In this document: one piece after another, positions 1-14,760 of the stretch
Layout: every line of letters begins with the position of its first letter
Numbering within the stretch: the stretch's first letter is position 1
From: Larimichthys crocea
Taxonomy: Eukaryota > Chordata > Actinopteri > Sciaenidae
DNA: 64,000 nt
Reading direction: 5' to 3'
Assembly: GCF_000972845.2 (NCBI RefSeq)
Contig: NC_040025.1
Location: 16,742,126 to 16,806,125, forward strand
Program-made: the position numbers and the translations under genes
Notes under the pieces: model-generated
Seen by the model: only the letters and a program-made list of their open reading frames with translations
Told to the model about the DNA's origin: nothing
The model's database searches: none

Positions 1-3000
1 ATACAGTAATCTATACGTCTATCAAGTCTATAAACTTTAATATACCAGTTACTTACTAAGATGTAATGAGGCGTGCGTGAAAGCGATGACATTCAATGCT
101 TCAGAAGGCTCTCTGGTTTTGACAGAGAGAAGGAAGTGGAAAAGAGAACAGCTAATCCACTGTCAGTCACTGAAACTTGTCATCCATCCCATTTGGCCAG
201 TTGATGCAGTGTCATTACTGCCCTGTCACAGCCTTGTCATACAAATACAGGAGGAGGCCAGACGAAGCAGTAGCAGATGGAGAAAGAAACGGAGCTCACG
301 CTGCCATGTTGGGTTGCCAGTACACTCGTCTTATGAAAGGTCTGTTGTGCCACTTGTCAGGACAAACTGTTTGTTCTAATATCCCAAACTCTTAAGTAGT
401 AGTGACACCTCTACCCTAAGAGAGGAACCAAAATTTGATATACTAAGATATTTTTATGACTTAAGTGGCTAAAGTTGCTGGGTTTCCACAAGCCTGTTCA
501 GTCTCCTCTGCTTGGGAATTCTGGGGTCACGATCCCTGAGAAATGATGGGAACGCTGCCACAAACACGATCACACTACAGTGCATACTTCACACTGGCAC
601 CATCAGCTTTGTTTGATGTGAACCGTATCTGCTGAAAGTTGATCATGATGTGTTGCACAAACAAAATTAAGCATATGTGTGTTGGTCTAATGCAGTTACT
701 TGATCTGACACCCTGAGCCTGATCAGGTGTTAAGACTCATTTTACACATGAGGGGGCTTCATTAAACAAACAGAAATACATAACACACACACACATACTG
801 AAACACCCCCAAGACTGAGGAGAGGCTCTCCGCAAAGGGCACTAACCTGATACTTCACAAACACACTCTGGTGACTGACACACTTAATGTTTCATTGACT
901 GTAATAGGAGATGAAGACCATCTTCTTAAACACCCTGTTTTATGAATGCAGGTTTGTTTGTTTGTCGGTGTGTTTCGGCAGTCCTCTTTTTTAAATATCC
1001 TCATCACTTTTTCGTGGTCAGAGTTTTTCCACAACATGACCAAACAATTTCCTCCTTTAGGCGAAAAAACAAAGCAACAAAAACCCTCCTATTCTATTTA
1101 CTGTCCTGTGATCTCTGTATTTTCTTAGGCTCTTTCCAATCCTTTTTCAGTCATTCCATCCTCAAGAGCCTCTTCTCACCCAACCCTCCCCTCCTCTCTG
1201 CTTATGGAATAATGACAACCAGCCTGATTTAACCAGCTCCTTAGTAGCTATAAACTCAAGAAACCCTCAGATCTGTGCTTAGGACTTACAGCAATCGTTC
1301 CCACATTATTCTGAACCGTGCTTCAAAGCAAAGCAGTGAGTATGTGCTGGTAATGAGTTGTTTCCTGATAACACCCTCGTATCAACATGATATGTCTAAT
1401 TAAGTAGATTGATTGTGCAATTCAGGAAAACATATATTAGGCGAACAAACAGACCTTTTGTTAATCTTGGATATAACTACATTTGAGTAATTTTGAAGTT
1501 ATTACTTGCGGTTACCTCTAATTTCCATTAAGCACATCAGATTTGGTTCATACTCCTATTAAATATACCTCCACTCGTGTCTCTTCGTCCAAAGCAGCAT
1601 CTAGCCAAGCTGGGATTTACGCCGCGTTCCACATGGAGCTGGTTTGAAGGTTCACGCTATGATAAATCACAATAGTGGAATAACCAGAAGCAAACCTTTT
1701 AATACACTCCCACTCTTAGCATAGGCCAGACATTACTTGCAGTGTCCAAAGAGTTATTACATGAAATTACATAGAGCAACATATCATTGCATGACACTTA
1801 GTACATAATAGACATAATGGTTCCACTTAAGTTATAGCATGGGGAAAAGGCTAGTATTTCAAAATATAAACCCATTCGTTGACAGAGGCACACACACACA
1901 CACACACAAACACACAAACACACAGATACGATCAATCAGACGAGGAACTACACTGACATGTAAACATACCACAAGAGGCTCTCTCTTTTCTCTCACTCTC
2001 CACACAGAGTACTATTCACCCCTCTTCCCCACTCTCCATCTTCCTCGCTCCCTCTCTCTTCCTGGCTCCTTCTCGGCTCTCTGCAGGCCCTGACACTGAA
2101 CTCATTCAACCTCTGTCTACCTTTTTCCACCTTGACAGATAAATAAACAGTATCATCATAATCATCATTAACACTATGACGTAAGCAGGTATGTGGAAAC
2201 GCGTGTGATTGAGAGTGCGTGTGTCGCCACATACATACATACATGGAAACAAACACACGCTCCGTGTACACCTTGGATTTGAACAGTTCCTATTCGACTG
2301 GGGTGTACTGGTTTCTGGCTTATTTGGATAGAAAGCACAACACCTTTGAGGAGGCATGAGTGTGTGTTTTTTTGTGTTTCCACATTTGGGCCACCATCCA
2401 TTTTCACTTTTAGTCCTCCTTATAGGTAAATCATCTAGAGATGACTTCCAACTTCGATTTACTTTGCTTGGTACTGTTTATGTTTCATTCACTAAAACAC
2501 TTCAAGTTCAAGTTTCCTCTTTGTCTGACTTCTTGTATTTCTAAAGTACCTCTACTGTCAGTGTTTTGGGGTTTTTTCCAGCCGCAGCTCTTCATCCGTC
2601 TCTTCCAGTTTGTGTAACATTGTCTAACTCGGCCCATCTTTTGGGGGTTTACAGAAGGAGGTTCCAGGATTCAGGGAAATCTGTCCAAACAAATAGCTGC
2701 AGCTCATATGGTGGTTATCTTTACTCCACTGCTGTTCTTCTCCTTACACACTAGAATTCCTGATTGTCCAAAATCTGTACTGCGTCAAGACAAACGGGTA
2801 CACATGGCTAGAGTAACCTGCTATAGGTGGCCTCACAGCAAGGCTGAGCTAATGACCCCCTATATACCGACCCTTTCACCTCCAAGTATCAATCAAGTAC
2901 AGAGTACACAGCTGACTACACATGGCAGCTTGATTATATTTTTGCCTGGAGCACCAGAAACCAACAATTACTCTGTTGCTGGAACACCACCTGACCCCAG

Positions 3001-6000
3001 GTTTGCTGTGTGGTGCTAAGATCAAAGAGTAACTTTTTTTTTGCAACATCGAGGCACAATGGCAACTGCAAGGTCCTAAATCAAGATGATACGAAATAAT
3101 AATAAAAATGCAATGAAAGAGGTTCTTTTGGAGCCCAGGAAAGTGCACATTTGTCATTTTTAAAGCACACACAGACAGACAGATCCACCTTGACTCAGAT
3201 AAACACATTCTGAATGTGTATATGGTTGCGATGGTTACTGGATACTTCATGTATTGAGGATGTGGTCATGGACACGGCATCATCGGTTGCACATTCACAG
3301 ACACACACACTGCTGGTTGTGAGTCCAGATTCAGTAGGGGGTGTTGGCTGACATTGAGAAAGTGGAAGAAATTTGGACAAAAAAACATATTGACCCTGCC
3401 AGTTTATCCCAGACACCCCCGAAGCGCACAGAGTGCTATTCACCACATCTGCATCTCCATCTGCATACTCACTTCTCACACTCACGCTATTCTAAACAAA
3501 CTTCCATCTGTATGGAAACATGCGCCACACTGTGCTACTCGCTCATGTTAATGCTCTGTGTACACATACACACACACACACAGGACCACACTGCTTCCCA
3601 CATCCATCACACTCCACAATCACACAAGCTTCCTCGGGCACTATACCCCCGAACCGTGCACTTTATTCCACTGTGACGTCACTGGTTTTCCCATTTCTTG
3701 CTTTCTCTTCACCAAACACTGGCAGATAGTTCCCCACCCTCTCCTAATTTACGCTCTCTTCCTTTCCGCTCGATGCCTCTAATTCTTTCTCCTCATGGTG
3801 TCTGTTTTTCTTTCTCCAGGATGCAGATATCTCTTATGCTTGAATTACAACCTATCCCGTTTTCCTGTTCCCAATCACTTCTTCAGAGGGGTTGCAGGAT
3901 TAGGATGCACAGATGGATAGGCCGATAGTGCGTGCAGAAAGGAACAAGGGAAACACTGGTGAGGGAGAAAGCTTTCGAAGTTTGTTTTTGTTGCAGTCTC
4001 CCGTGATTGATAGTTCAAATGGCACATCCTTAAACACAACTCTCATTAGTGGATCCAAAAACAAAAAAAAAGCATTTCAAAAGCATCTTCATGCTGAGTT
4101 AAAACCATGAATGTATTTTTCTATTCACTGTGCATCTTTTCTACCTGGTTCTTTTTGTCTTTCTGTCAATATATTTGCTTTGTTGTTTATCTTTCCCTTA
4201 TCTGAGCCTTTTGTATGTTTGCCGTGCACACAGAAAATCCATCATTGCCATCTAGCAGTAAAGGGGCTCTGACAGATTGAGCAGAAAAAACAGAGCAATA
4301 AACCAAGTAAGGGGCCACAAAGAGAAGAAACAGATGAGAGAGATGATAAAAAAACATGTAGGTTTGAATTCTTGACAGTTAAAATGACCGTGCAGAAAAT
4401 ACACATGTACTCCAGACCCTTCTGCAGAGGAGGCCAGTTCTCAGGACCCCTGAGTGCATCAATTTTTTCTAAATCCGAATGCCAGTTTTCAGTCTGATGG
4501 GACATTTAGTTCCAAAGTGTATACTGCTTCTTGCACTTCATCTTTGAGCTGCTGATTGGTTCTGTAATAAGAAAATATATGGCCTGCATCAAAGTTTTTC
4601 TTTGTTGGTTTCCTATATTATTATGTGTTGCAATATTTTAGAATATATCTGTAGTGAGTGGTTTGCCTGTGAGGAATTTTTGTGGGTGGAAAGTTTTCAG
4701 CAGAATTGTGAAAGTTGCTCTGCACAAATTTAAGATATTAAATGAGAGGCATATTCCACATCTAATATATTTGTTGAATAGAGGCAAAAAAAAAAATATG
4801 CTCACAGTGCTCTGCGTTTCAGAAACAGTTTGGGTTTTTCAGAAGGAGAGAAACTCTGACAGCTGGCATGTCTGGACCAAATAAACAAAGGATCAGAAAT
4901 AGGCTGGGTTTATAAAACCAATATTCATTAATCCATTTAAAATAAATGCCTGAATCGGGAGGGATTGTGATCTTCTTGATTGGCTCAGAAGTTAACATGA
5001 AATGAATACGTGTAGACTACTTATTTTTATTTCTGTTCTATTTTCCATCATACATGGACACACAAAATATGCAACTTACTGTAGTCAGCCAAAGATCATA
5101 TTCACAAAGCACTGCTTGATGTAACTTCTTTTATACTTTCTATTTGACATCCCTGTGTGATCTATCTGTATCTGTGAGCACTGGTGGATCAAATCAGTCT
5201 TCAAAAGCCTCCATTAACATCCAACTTGGCATTGAGAATCACAGGTCTGCTGTTCACTTTATTCATCTCTGTCTTCTACAGCTATTAGAATGACAAAGCA
5301 CGCAGAGATAATAGCTGTATTCCTCTATGAAAAGTGGTTATGACTTTCAGCCTGTGACCATATGCAGAGCTTTCCATGATATGATGAATGAACTCAACAC
5401 TCCACACTTAATGCTTTGAAATTTCATAAACAGATTATGTCACAGACAATCTATCTTTGAAATGAACATAAAGTAAACAAGACACATATTCATAATGTCC
5501 GCATTATATAGCAGCAGGACGTGGGTTTTTCACAGCACTTGTAGCTCAAAGACACGCAAACTTGATCCCAACAACAATAACGTGTCCTGCCAAAGTGCTT
5601 CATTTATAAGTGTCTTTGCTTACCGGGACTGAACTCACAGCTGTGGTTACTTCATGAATGGGAATTTATTTAGCTCATGAAAAAATAATGCATTAATCTA
5701 CTACACGTTTACTTCATAAGTACATATAATAAAAAACAAAACACAAACTAACTAACTATCTAATACTTTTTTGCAGCTTCTTTTTTTCTTTTTTCTTTTT
5801 TTCAACATCTGCAGGACATAATTCATTTTTTTAGCCATGCAAATAGTTTTTATTTATCGGGGGTCTCAGATATCCAAGATTTCTGCTGTCACTTCAAGTG
5901 AACATACGGTAATTTAAAGTACAGCAATATGTCATAAACACTTTGGTGGCACTACTTTCTGCCAATGAAATAGTCCCTTTATTTACAGCAGCTCTATGCA

Positions 6001-8029
6001 TTGGCCAGTGTAAGAGAACAGAAAAGCTGTTTCTGGAAAAAGATGTTCCCACTGACTTTAAAAAAAGAAAAATCTTTTTTTTTTCTTTGCAATGCTGTGA
6101 ACTGAACAATAAAAATTCCTTTCACTTTTATTGCACGAAGCTGGAGGCAGAGAAGAATGATAGGAAGATATGAACATTTTTAAACAAAAAAAAAAAAAAC
6201 TGGAGCCATGTGTGATTTAGGAGAAGCTGCAAAGAAAAAAAATAAATACTGTTATTTTGTGCATAGATACAGTGACTTAAATAATATATTTCACCTCTGT
6301 GGTGACGTATAAGCTATAACGTCATCATTTTTTTTGCAGTCAGCGACCAGTTTTTCAAAAGTGATTCATGCTTGTAGCATCTTATGGAAAAGAGCTCTGA
6401 GAATAATAACAGTAATAGGACCTTTGATAGAAATAAAACTTCCCTTTATTGGCAAAGTAATCTCCCACAGTATCTTTTTCTGGTTATTATGGATTCACAG
6501 AAGATGAATCCTAAATTCTTCATCTCTCTATGTTATTCAAAGCCAACACTTAATGATTCCCTCAGATGTTCCTTAACCTTTCAGTGCCAGCATTATCAGA
6601 CCAGGTGTTGTTCTGAGCTCCGTACTTCTAAACCTATAAGACATGGCCAAATTGAGGCTTTCCTTTAAAACAAATGGATCTGTTGGACTTACTGTCCCTA
6701 TGAGTGAATGTTTAGTTAAGCCTCATTTCTTTATCATGAGGTCCATAGTAGCTATGTTTGTGGTTTCTGACAGAGTCCAGAGATTTGGATCGAAAAGTGA
6801 ACTTGATTGAGTGACTGTTTTTAGATTCAGTTCAGTGAGTTCCAGGACTGCCTCCATCTTTCTCTTCTCCAGGCAGGAGGGGGGGCCCTGACTGACCTGA
6901 CATGCCTGATTCATAAGCTCAATGCAAGATGTTTTAGGATTGTCAACACCTATGTTCAAATAAAGAGGTCCCTGAGAAGAGTCACTGAAAGGTCTCTGCA
7001 TTAGAGACTCCCTCTCAGAGGAGAACAGCTGTCATTTTTATTTCTGGCATGATACTAGGAGCTGAAATAAGCCCTAACATGTGGGAGAAAGTACATCTAG
7101 AAATCCCAGAGGAAAAGGTTGTCATAGATAGAGATATTTAAAGGTCTCAACATTCCTTTAAACTTTAGCGTAGGTCTTCAACTGTGCATGATGTGCAAGA
7201 GATGTTCCACCTGATGACAGTGAATGGTAATATAATGTGGGCTGGTGTGCTCCCAAATAAAATATTTCATTCAGGGAGTATTTTTCTACAAGGGAGTATT
7301 TTCATAACCTTGAAACTCACACTCAATCTGACCAAGCCATCTCTTTGTCTGTGGTTTTATTGTCCCAGCCAATGCCTTTTCTCTTTCTCACCGCTCCTCA
7401 GCTTCCTCTCTTGCTCTTCAGTTGTCATGTGTAGCTGCTAAACGACCAAAGTGGATTGTGGATTAATTTTGCTGCCTTACCGCTTTGCAACAAAAAATCC
7501 TGTAAGACCAGAGGAGCCAGGATAATCACATTAGTGCGATTCTCAGGGAGCTTACAGCCCCCACCTCCTCAGCAGCAGGACAGAATGGTTTTGACTGAAG
7601 GAGACATCTGATGTGAACCTGGCCGGACCAGTGAAGGAAAATGGCCAGGTTTTCTGACATCATGGGGCATTTCAGTCTCTGCTGGCAAGGGATCAATGGC
7701 TTTGGGCTAGACAGACAGTGCCCAAGGGTGAAGCTGGTGTCTGCATGTGTCTGTGCTACTGGGGGCAAATGAACTGGAATTATATAATCCGTGTTAAATG
7801 CCAATGAACTGCAGTTTCCTTGTTATTTGCAGCTTTAGGGGAAAATTAAGAGGAAATAGCAATTTTCTTGTCAAAATAAATTTGGGTACATCGCCACCAT
7901 TTGCCTGCTGGGTTAGATTTCTGTCTGTGCATCTGTTCAAAGTGTGTGTGCATAAGAGTGTTTTATGAATTCAGTCATTATGAACACCTGTGAGTGTTTG
8001 CGTGTGTCTCAGCTGCATTTCCATATCAT

Positions 8030-8031
<2 letters not shown>

Positions 8032-8073
<42 letters not shown>
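8032..8073. repeat. (GT)n microsatellite
   Basis: Uninterrupted GT dinucleotide repeat of about 20 units, flanked by non-repetitive sequence. It is typical of teleost intergenic DNA and likely to be length-polymorphic. Confidence 0.95.
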
Positions 8074-8076
<3 letters not shown>

Positions 8077-8430
8077 GATGGCCTTGACATTAAAATTGAA
8101 AGACAGCAATTTTTTTTTTTTTTGCACTAACCTTCACTGGTCTGTGTGTACACCAAGGGTGTGACCTACTGTTGGCCCGGCTGACTCAGCCAAACGGTAT
8201 TCCTGGATGGGTGGAAGTTCACCGGCCCTTGTCCACCAGCAACAAGACCAGAGAGCACAAAACATCGGAGAGAGCTCTGGATAAAAACACAAGCGGCAAC
8301 GGTGTATCAATGACTTACACAAGGCATGAATCATTACAATGAGGGGAGGTGCTTTTGTTGTCTTTCCATTGCTCTCTCACACTCACACACGCAGCCCTTA
8401 ACTTCAAAACAGGTTTACACACATATATAT

Positions 8431-8459
8431 GCACATGCACACACACACACACACACACC
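8431..8459. repeat. (CA)n microsatellite
   Basis: Short CA repeat followed by a CT-rich stretch at about 8502-8520. It lies just before the candidate upstream exon of the vasopressin receptor gene. Confidence 0.85.
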
Positions 8460-8559
8460 ACATGCGCATGCAAATAAACCCAGCACTCCGTACACCTTCT
8501 TCTCTCTCTCTCTTTCTCTCATATACTTCATAGGTATGTATAACACCCTCCCTCCACTC

Positions 8560-9021
8560 CTGGCTGCACGCTCCACCCTCAGTCCTAGAGGACAGGCTGG
8601 TTAACCCAGGAGGAGGGGATAGTGGGGGAGGGAGGGGAAGGTAGAAGCAGACGGAGCTCAGATTCATTTCTGCTGGTGTTGCTGGAGGCACAGCACATTG
8701 CAAGAGCATAACGTGACGCACAAGGAGCGGGGACACACACATGGCTATCAAATGGATTACTCTGACATATACTTGTGAACTCCAGCAACACAAGGACAAT
8801 ACAATCAGCAGACACACAAAGGACTTCCACAGACCCTGCAGAACACCACTTCCACACTCACAGAATTAAAAGGAAAAACTAAGTGAGATTTTTTTTTGTG
8901 TCCACCCTAATTCAATCAGGAGCCAGCTGATATTACACTGACTTGGATTGACAGCACTGAAGATGTCAATGTTTTGTGCAAAATTGTGAGCGCTTCTTGT
9001 CACCATTGAAGTGGAATATAA
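8560..9021 (+). other. Candidate 5' untranslated exon / promoter of avpr2-like
   Basis: This stretch is locally richer in G and C than its surroundings and has a G-rich purine run at 8609-8643. It ends in a strong donor consensus, with the intron beginning gtaagtgc at 9022. The first coding exon of the vasopressin receptor starts only two bases after a splice acceptor (cag at 16290-16292). That means at least one upstream non-coding exon must exist, and this donor is the best one I noticed. No transcript evidence is available, the upstream boundary is arbitrary, and other donors in the 16 kb upstream remain possible. Confidence 0.25.
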
Positions 9022-10455
9022 GTAAGTGCATTTTATTTACTCTGTGGTGAATGTTTAATTTGGTTACTAATACTGATTATTATACTGATTTGATTAGTAT
9101 AAATACTTCTAATTATAATGCTCCAAAAAAAATTTTCTTCACTGAAAACATTTTACAGCCCAGTGGTCTGTAGGAACTCAAACTTGTTCATGTAGTGAGT
9201 CAGTGTAAATGTTTACTGACCAATCTGGGTCATCTCCTAACAGTATGTATTGTCCGTGCAGACACACAGACGTAACTCACATATGTAGTATTTTACAATT
9301 TATATTGACTCTAATTTTTTATTAATGTTTTCATTTTTACAGTTACTACAGAGTAATTTGTTTTATCCTTGGTATCATTAATCCTAATTTTCTGATTAGT
9401 ATACGACTTATTCTGTTAAAACAGTAGTAGGTCTGGAAACACTTTATTTGGATAATCTGCCTAGACATAGTGAGAATAAGAGTATTTGTAACATTTGAAC
9501 AGTTGATCAGCTGAGATTAAAAAAAAAAAAATGTTTTCTCATATTCCACCACTGTGTTGAAGATTGGATCAGGTTTAGGAACAAAAAACATCTTGGTTCG
9601 GTATTCTCATAAATTGTCACATATACGTTTTAGAAAATCTGTTAAACATCTACAGACAAAAGGAAACTGTTGAAAAGTTACAGATACTGTTTAATCTGTG
9701 GGTGGACTATCCAAATAAAGCGTTACTTTAGTTTTTGTTTTTCCTGAAAGAAAATCTTAAGGAAAGAAAGAAAATCTGTCCTTTGATGAGAAAGAGGAAA
9801 ACATTTAGAAACACTACTATAACAATACACCTGTTTCTGAAAAATGCACTTATGACTGAAGTGAATAAATTAATGAACTGATTATACACTGAAAAAGTGT
9901 GTCTTATATAACATATAAACTGATGTATGATTTTTACATACAAATACAAAAAATAATTTAAATGTTGTCATCTGTTTATTTTAAATAATTAAATATCAAA
10001 TTAAGTAGATTTGACATGTATATAGTCACGTTATACATTATGCTTTTGATGAAGTCATGATACTTACGGTATGTATTTACCATGCCTGTCAGTCCCGATT
10101 TCAACACATGTAACATATGTTAATATTTACAGTATGCCCAGTGCTTGATTGAAAATATTTTGTGGCCGAGCCTAACTGAAAATGCATGTCTTCCTCTAAT
10201 TTTTTTCCATGGATTAACAAAACCTGGAGGAAACTGTCAAGTTGTTCATTTGATCTCCTCCAGGATGGACTGCAATGGTGACGGCTCTTAATCCTTTGTC
10301 CCCCATAGTCACCAAGACGAGAGCAAAATACACCAAGAGAAAAGGACACGCGTGAGAAAGCTTACAATGCACTGACAACAAGGTGAGACATGACAAAAGG
10401 CATATATACTCACCTTGGGGTACTCTTCTTTTGTGTGCATGTGTGTGTCCTTTTC

Positions 10456-10457
<2 letters not shown>

Positions 10458-10498
<41 letters not shown>
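10458..10498. repeat. (GT)n microsatellite
   Basis: Perfect GT repeat of about 20 units, preceded at 10435-10448 by a shorter GT-rich segment. Confidence 0.93.
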
Positions 10499-10500
<2 letters not shown>

Positions 10501-13017
10501 TGCCCGTATTTTAAAACACAAAAAGGTCTTTAGACGATAAAAAGGAAATTTGTTGTCCCAGACTGGTTTTGTGTTTATGGTACACACAAGTCTAGGTCTT
10601 CAAAGATGATTGATTTGTTTCCTGACTTTTAAAATATTTGTACTTAATATATAAATGGGAGTTAGAAGTTCCTCTTCATAGTGAAGCAGTGCTTTCTATC
10701 AACAGAGCAGTTTGTCTTCTTTGTTTCCACCAGTGTAATCGAAGTTGGATCGACTGATAGAAATATTTTTTTAGATTGAGAGTAGGAAGCTGTTTGTGTT
10801 ATCCAAAGTGCTTTAAAAAGGTTTTTCCATTAATCATACACTTTTCTTATTTTTTTGTGTTTGGCAAAATCTATAATTTGCACAAAATGACTTTGTTGAT
10901 TGTAGCTCCCATCAGGAAAAATCATCATCATCATCATTACTGTTATTTTCATGGTCAATTTAATCTGGTCTCTAACAGGGAATCATTTCATCGTGTACAT
11001 TTCATCACGTGGCACGGATCTGACCATATCAACTACAAAACCTCCAGGCTTGTTTTAGCTGATGTGGTAACACAGCGGCCCAGTTTCCATTCTTCTGGGG
11101 AAATGCTCTGAATTTTATATCAGTTGTGTGACATAAAGAAGAACTTTTGTTTAGGGAACATGCTCATTGGTAGTATTCTGGTTAATGATACATAACAGTG
11201 AAAGGCAGTCAGTGGTCTTATGAACAGGTTTTATCAGTACTGATAAGGGGACTTGGACCTAGTGAGTTCTGTCCACTGGCTGGTGTGTTGTGGAAATAAA
11301 CTCATAGCAATGTTCTCTCAAGGAGCACTGTAGGACACACACAAAAGAAATATGGGCTAGTAATGAGTGTATTTGTGTGTGCAATGAGGTGTAGTCCCAC
11401 ATGATTAACATTTAATGGGTTGTTTTGGCAATAAAATAAAAAAATAAAGTGTTTACTTCTATTACTCACGCAGGCTGCCGTCTACAGCAGTAACCAGAAT
11501 GACACTCACAATGAAAAAGAGGAATACATCACAGATACAGAGCTGTGAATCAGATTTTTAATGACTACTGCAGGTGCCTTCACAAATTGAAATATGAATG
11601 TATGCGCAGTATCCACCTGTCATTGTACCAACTCATTCAGATGGGGAATTCATGCTGCACATGAGAATGTCAATGGGGAACTAATTTGAAATGAATTTCT
11701 GCTGCATGTGAGAGTACCAGAAAGGATCTAATTTACTGTTATATGTGGTTTCTAAAAAGAAAGCATGGTCATATCTGCTTTATTATGTAGATTATATTCT
11801 GCACAGCCCAGAGTGTGGCACCACGTGATTCATCCAGACCTTCATTGTGTAAGAATCTATTGATCAGTATGTAAATAAAGTCTTTTGCCATGCAGAAAAA
11901 GCAGCACAGAATACCAAAGCTTAAGTATATCACATGATGTGATCTCATTTCTGATGCATATGTTTATTTCCAGCTGGCTTAGATGCAGATTAGACCATTT
12001 TAATCCTGTTTCCTCCTGCCAAAGTGTATTACTGAGGATGATAATTCATATCAGTGAGAATAATAATAACCATATCAGAATTTGTTTCCTCTCCAGTTTT
12101 CATCCTTAATGACAGGAGATGGGGTTGGTTAGGAGAGAAGAGAAGAAAGACACAGAGCGGGTGGATGAATGTGAAAAAAAAAACAAGTGAGTGGGAAAAA
12201 TATTAAGGAGGAAGAAGAGTAAATTAGATGAGGAGGTTGGCAACAGGTTGTTTGAGTGTACATCGGGCTGATAATGAGGACAGAGAGGTCCTCATTAATC
12301 AGATTGGATCAAAACTGGTCAAAGGGAACTAATCAAGGTACTAACATGCACACACAAGACAGGTGGGGAAGTGATAGATCTTTCATTATGTCTGGATTAT
12401 TGCACACAGTGCCCAAGCACCTGTTTGCCTGCCACCACCATTTCATGTTAGTCACTGATTAGCTTTAAATCTGCCAAACAGGCTCATCCACACTGTCAGT
12501 GTTTATAAATGCAATATGGCGCTCTGTGCATGAAAGAGTGAATGTTTCTCTGCCACACCAAGATATGGTAAGACAGAAGAAGAGACAGGCAATATTTTGA
12601 CATCAAAACACAGTCGACAGACAGGAGGTCTTACCACCTCATCCTTTTCAAATTTTAATTTCTTGGTAAAAGTCATTTCTTATTTGACTATAATTAAAAC
12701 TTAAACTTAAAGGACCACAGCAGCAGATTTACATGTTGCAAGACATCCATTGTATTCTGCACAGAACACAATATAAATGTCTATTAGCGAGCTTCAGTTA
12801 TGTAAACCTTCACAGTCAAGATCGAGTTTGCATTGATTTTTGTTAAATTATTTAAATCATCATTAAGTAACATTATAGTAAGGTGCAGACTTCAGATCAA
12901 TTTGTGCTCAAGCTGCATTACCACGCAGCAATAATGCAACACTGACAAACATAATACAGACTTGATTTGATCACTGTGGCATGTGATACAAATTTCATGT
13001 CTTAATTTTTATATAAT

Positions 13018-13101
13018 ACAGCTCTGTGATGAGCTGGTGACTTGTCCAGGGTGCACCCCGCCTCTCGCCCTAAGTCAGCTGGGATAGGCTTCAGCCATAC
13101 T
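13018..13101 (-). repeat. Partial copy of a dispersed fish repeat (minus orientation)
   Basis: The reverse complement of this segment aligns by eye with 48222-48298 in the same window. Shared blocks include CTATCCCAGCT, GGGCGAG, and the stretch for 'CACCCTGGACAAGTCACCAG'. Only the central part of the element is kept here, so it is a truncated, old insertion. The family is a very common one in percomorph genomes (L2/SINE-tail type), but I cannot assign the exact family without a library. Confidence 0.8.
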
Positions 13102-14559
13102 GTAACTCTGATGAGGACAGAAAATAATGAAAACAATGGAAGTTTGGGACTGTATAAATAACGGCATAAACTATAATGGTATAGCCTGCATTTGCAAATA
13201 ATACACAAAAATGGTGGCTATATAAAATGAATATAAGCTGCTAACATACTCTTAAGTTATTTTTTTTACCTCACCTGAAACCAGCCACAATCCCTCCAGT
13301 TAATGAACTGATAATGAACTGTTAATGAAGTCTATGAGTCCAATTTGAGGAAATCCAGATTTATTAAAGTATCCTCTGACCTTCTGATTATTTTGACTAT
13401 TTGTTAAATTGACAGAATGGCCAAATATTTATATTGCATTGTGTAATTATTATCTCATCCCAAAATGTGTATCTAGGACGTTTTGTACTCTAGGATGATT
13501 TAAGAGTACACAAACACAAACAGAAAGCTTTTGAAACTCTGCATAGCTGGAACATGACGACATAATTTGTTAAAGGGAATGACCCAAACATGTGTGAGCA
13601 GCTTTAAAAGAGGACTTATATGTTGAAAGATGTGAATGGTTGGTAGCTATAATGGTTTTTGGTGTGTTTTAACTACCTGTTCCTGTACTCCCTGAGGCAC
13701 TGTTGACCTGTGTACATAGGATGGGGAGGACATGAAAATGGATGGTTGCACACTGGTTTGCATCTAGAGAGAAAAGCAAGAGAGGAATCGACACCACCAT
13801 TTATCATAGTGATAGCTTTAAAGTAATGGGTGGAAGCAACATACTCTACTAACTACTAAAAGCAGTGTCTACAGTCCATCCAGCACAGCGAGATGGAATA
13901 ATTTGTGTTTTACATTAAGTCGATCAGACAGATGGGAATGCCGTGTGGTGCTTGCGTTATTATAGAGAGAGCAAAGCAGAATACATTTTCGGAGACAGGG
14001 GATGTAAAGGAATACGTTAAACAGCATTCAGCGCAGCTCTGCAGACAATATTTACCTTCTCTACATACCCTCACTTCATGGAATTTCCTCTGAGGACAGG
14101 AAAAATCGGCGCCAGAAGTTTTGAGCTATGCGTGGGTCTCCTGCATTCAAGCCATTGAGCAATTTTTTAAGGCAATCCGTCTTGATTTCTTGGATTCACA
14201 AGTCATGCAAACGAGACATGTGCATATTTGGAAAAAGCAGCTTTGTGTCCTTTAGGAGTTCACGAAAACAAGGGCAAACTCTGAATATATCAAAACAAGA
14301 CTGAGAAATGAAGTAATCCTTTGTGAAGGAAGAAATGTCTGCATATGATTTACACATAAGTCTTGACACCACAACAGAAGATTCGTCTGACTATTTTTTT
14401 TAAATAATAAAATTTTATTCTATTGAATACAATTTGGGGACATTAGTCTTTCTGGCATTTCTGTAATACTGTAGATTTATGTCTTAGGACACACTGGTAT
14501 TACCTTACCGCCCCATGTCATTACACCTTATCTTCACATAGGCATGCTTGAAAAAAGGA

Positions 14560-14760
14560 ATTTCACATACGAAATTAGTCACATGAGCAAATATGCATAA
14601 TGAGATTATATGAGGGTATAAAGGACCGCTGTGGCACAAAGAATCCTCTCATGAATTATGCTGTAATTACAGAGAGGGGAACAAGGATCCTCAGGGCCTG
14701 ACAAAGAGAGGCCAGGAGATTCCTTGATGAAAAAAGGCCTTGTTGTCTAAACCCCTGCTT
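14560..14760. other. Candidate conserved non-coding element
   Basis: A non-repetitive stretch with dense homeodomain-like and POU-like words: ATGCATAAT-like at 14592-14600, then ATGAATTATG and TGTAATTACA at 14651-14671. It has no open frame of note. The impression of constraint comes only from motif density, so this is a weak call that needs alignment to another fish. Confidence 0.2.

Larger units (their letters stand above)
1..8559. other. Gene-poor intergenic region, left part
   Basis: I find no exon with a plausible coding phase, splice signals and recognisable protein here. The open frames are short and low-complexity. The stretch is AT-rich and scattered with A/T homopolymers. It contains short CA repeats near 783-796 and 1890-1922, a second one at 3569-3584, and a perfect GT tract at 8032-8073. 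In human the neighbour on this side of AVPR2 is L1CAM, but I could not see any L1CAM-like exon in this stretch. Confidence 0.6.

Noticed and set aside
942..1232. Open frame on the + strand in the left intergenic region
   Set aside because: It is rich in Phe/Ser/Leu from T-rich DNA, has no homology I recognise, and no splice sites or codon bias consistent with an exon.
8404..8857. Long open frames on the minus strand
   Set aside because: They run through CA/GT and CT repeats (poly Cys-Val and Arg-Glu), which creates open frames by chance.
11885..12109. Open frame with hydrophobic stretch
   Set aside because: No recognisable domain, and no splice or promoter support; ordinary AT-rich chance frame.
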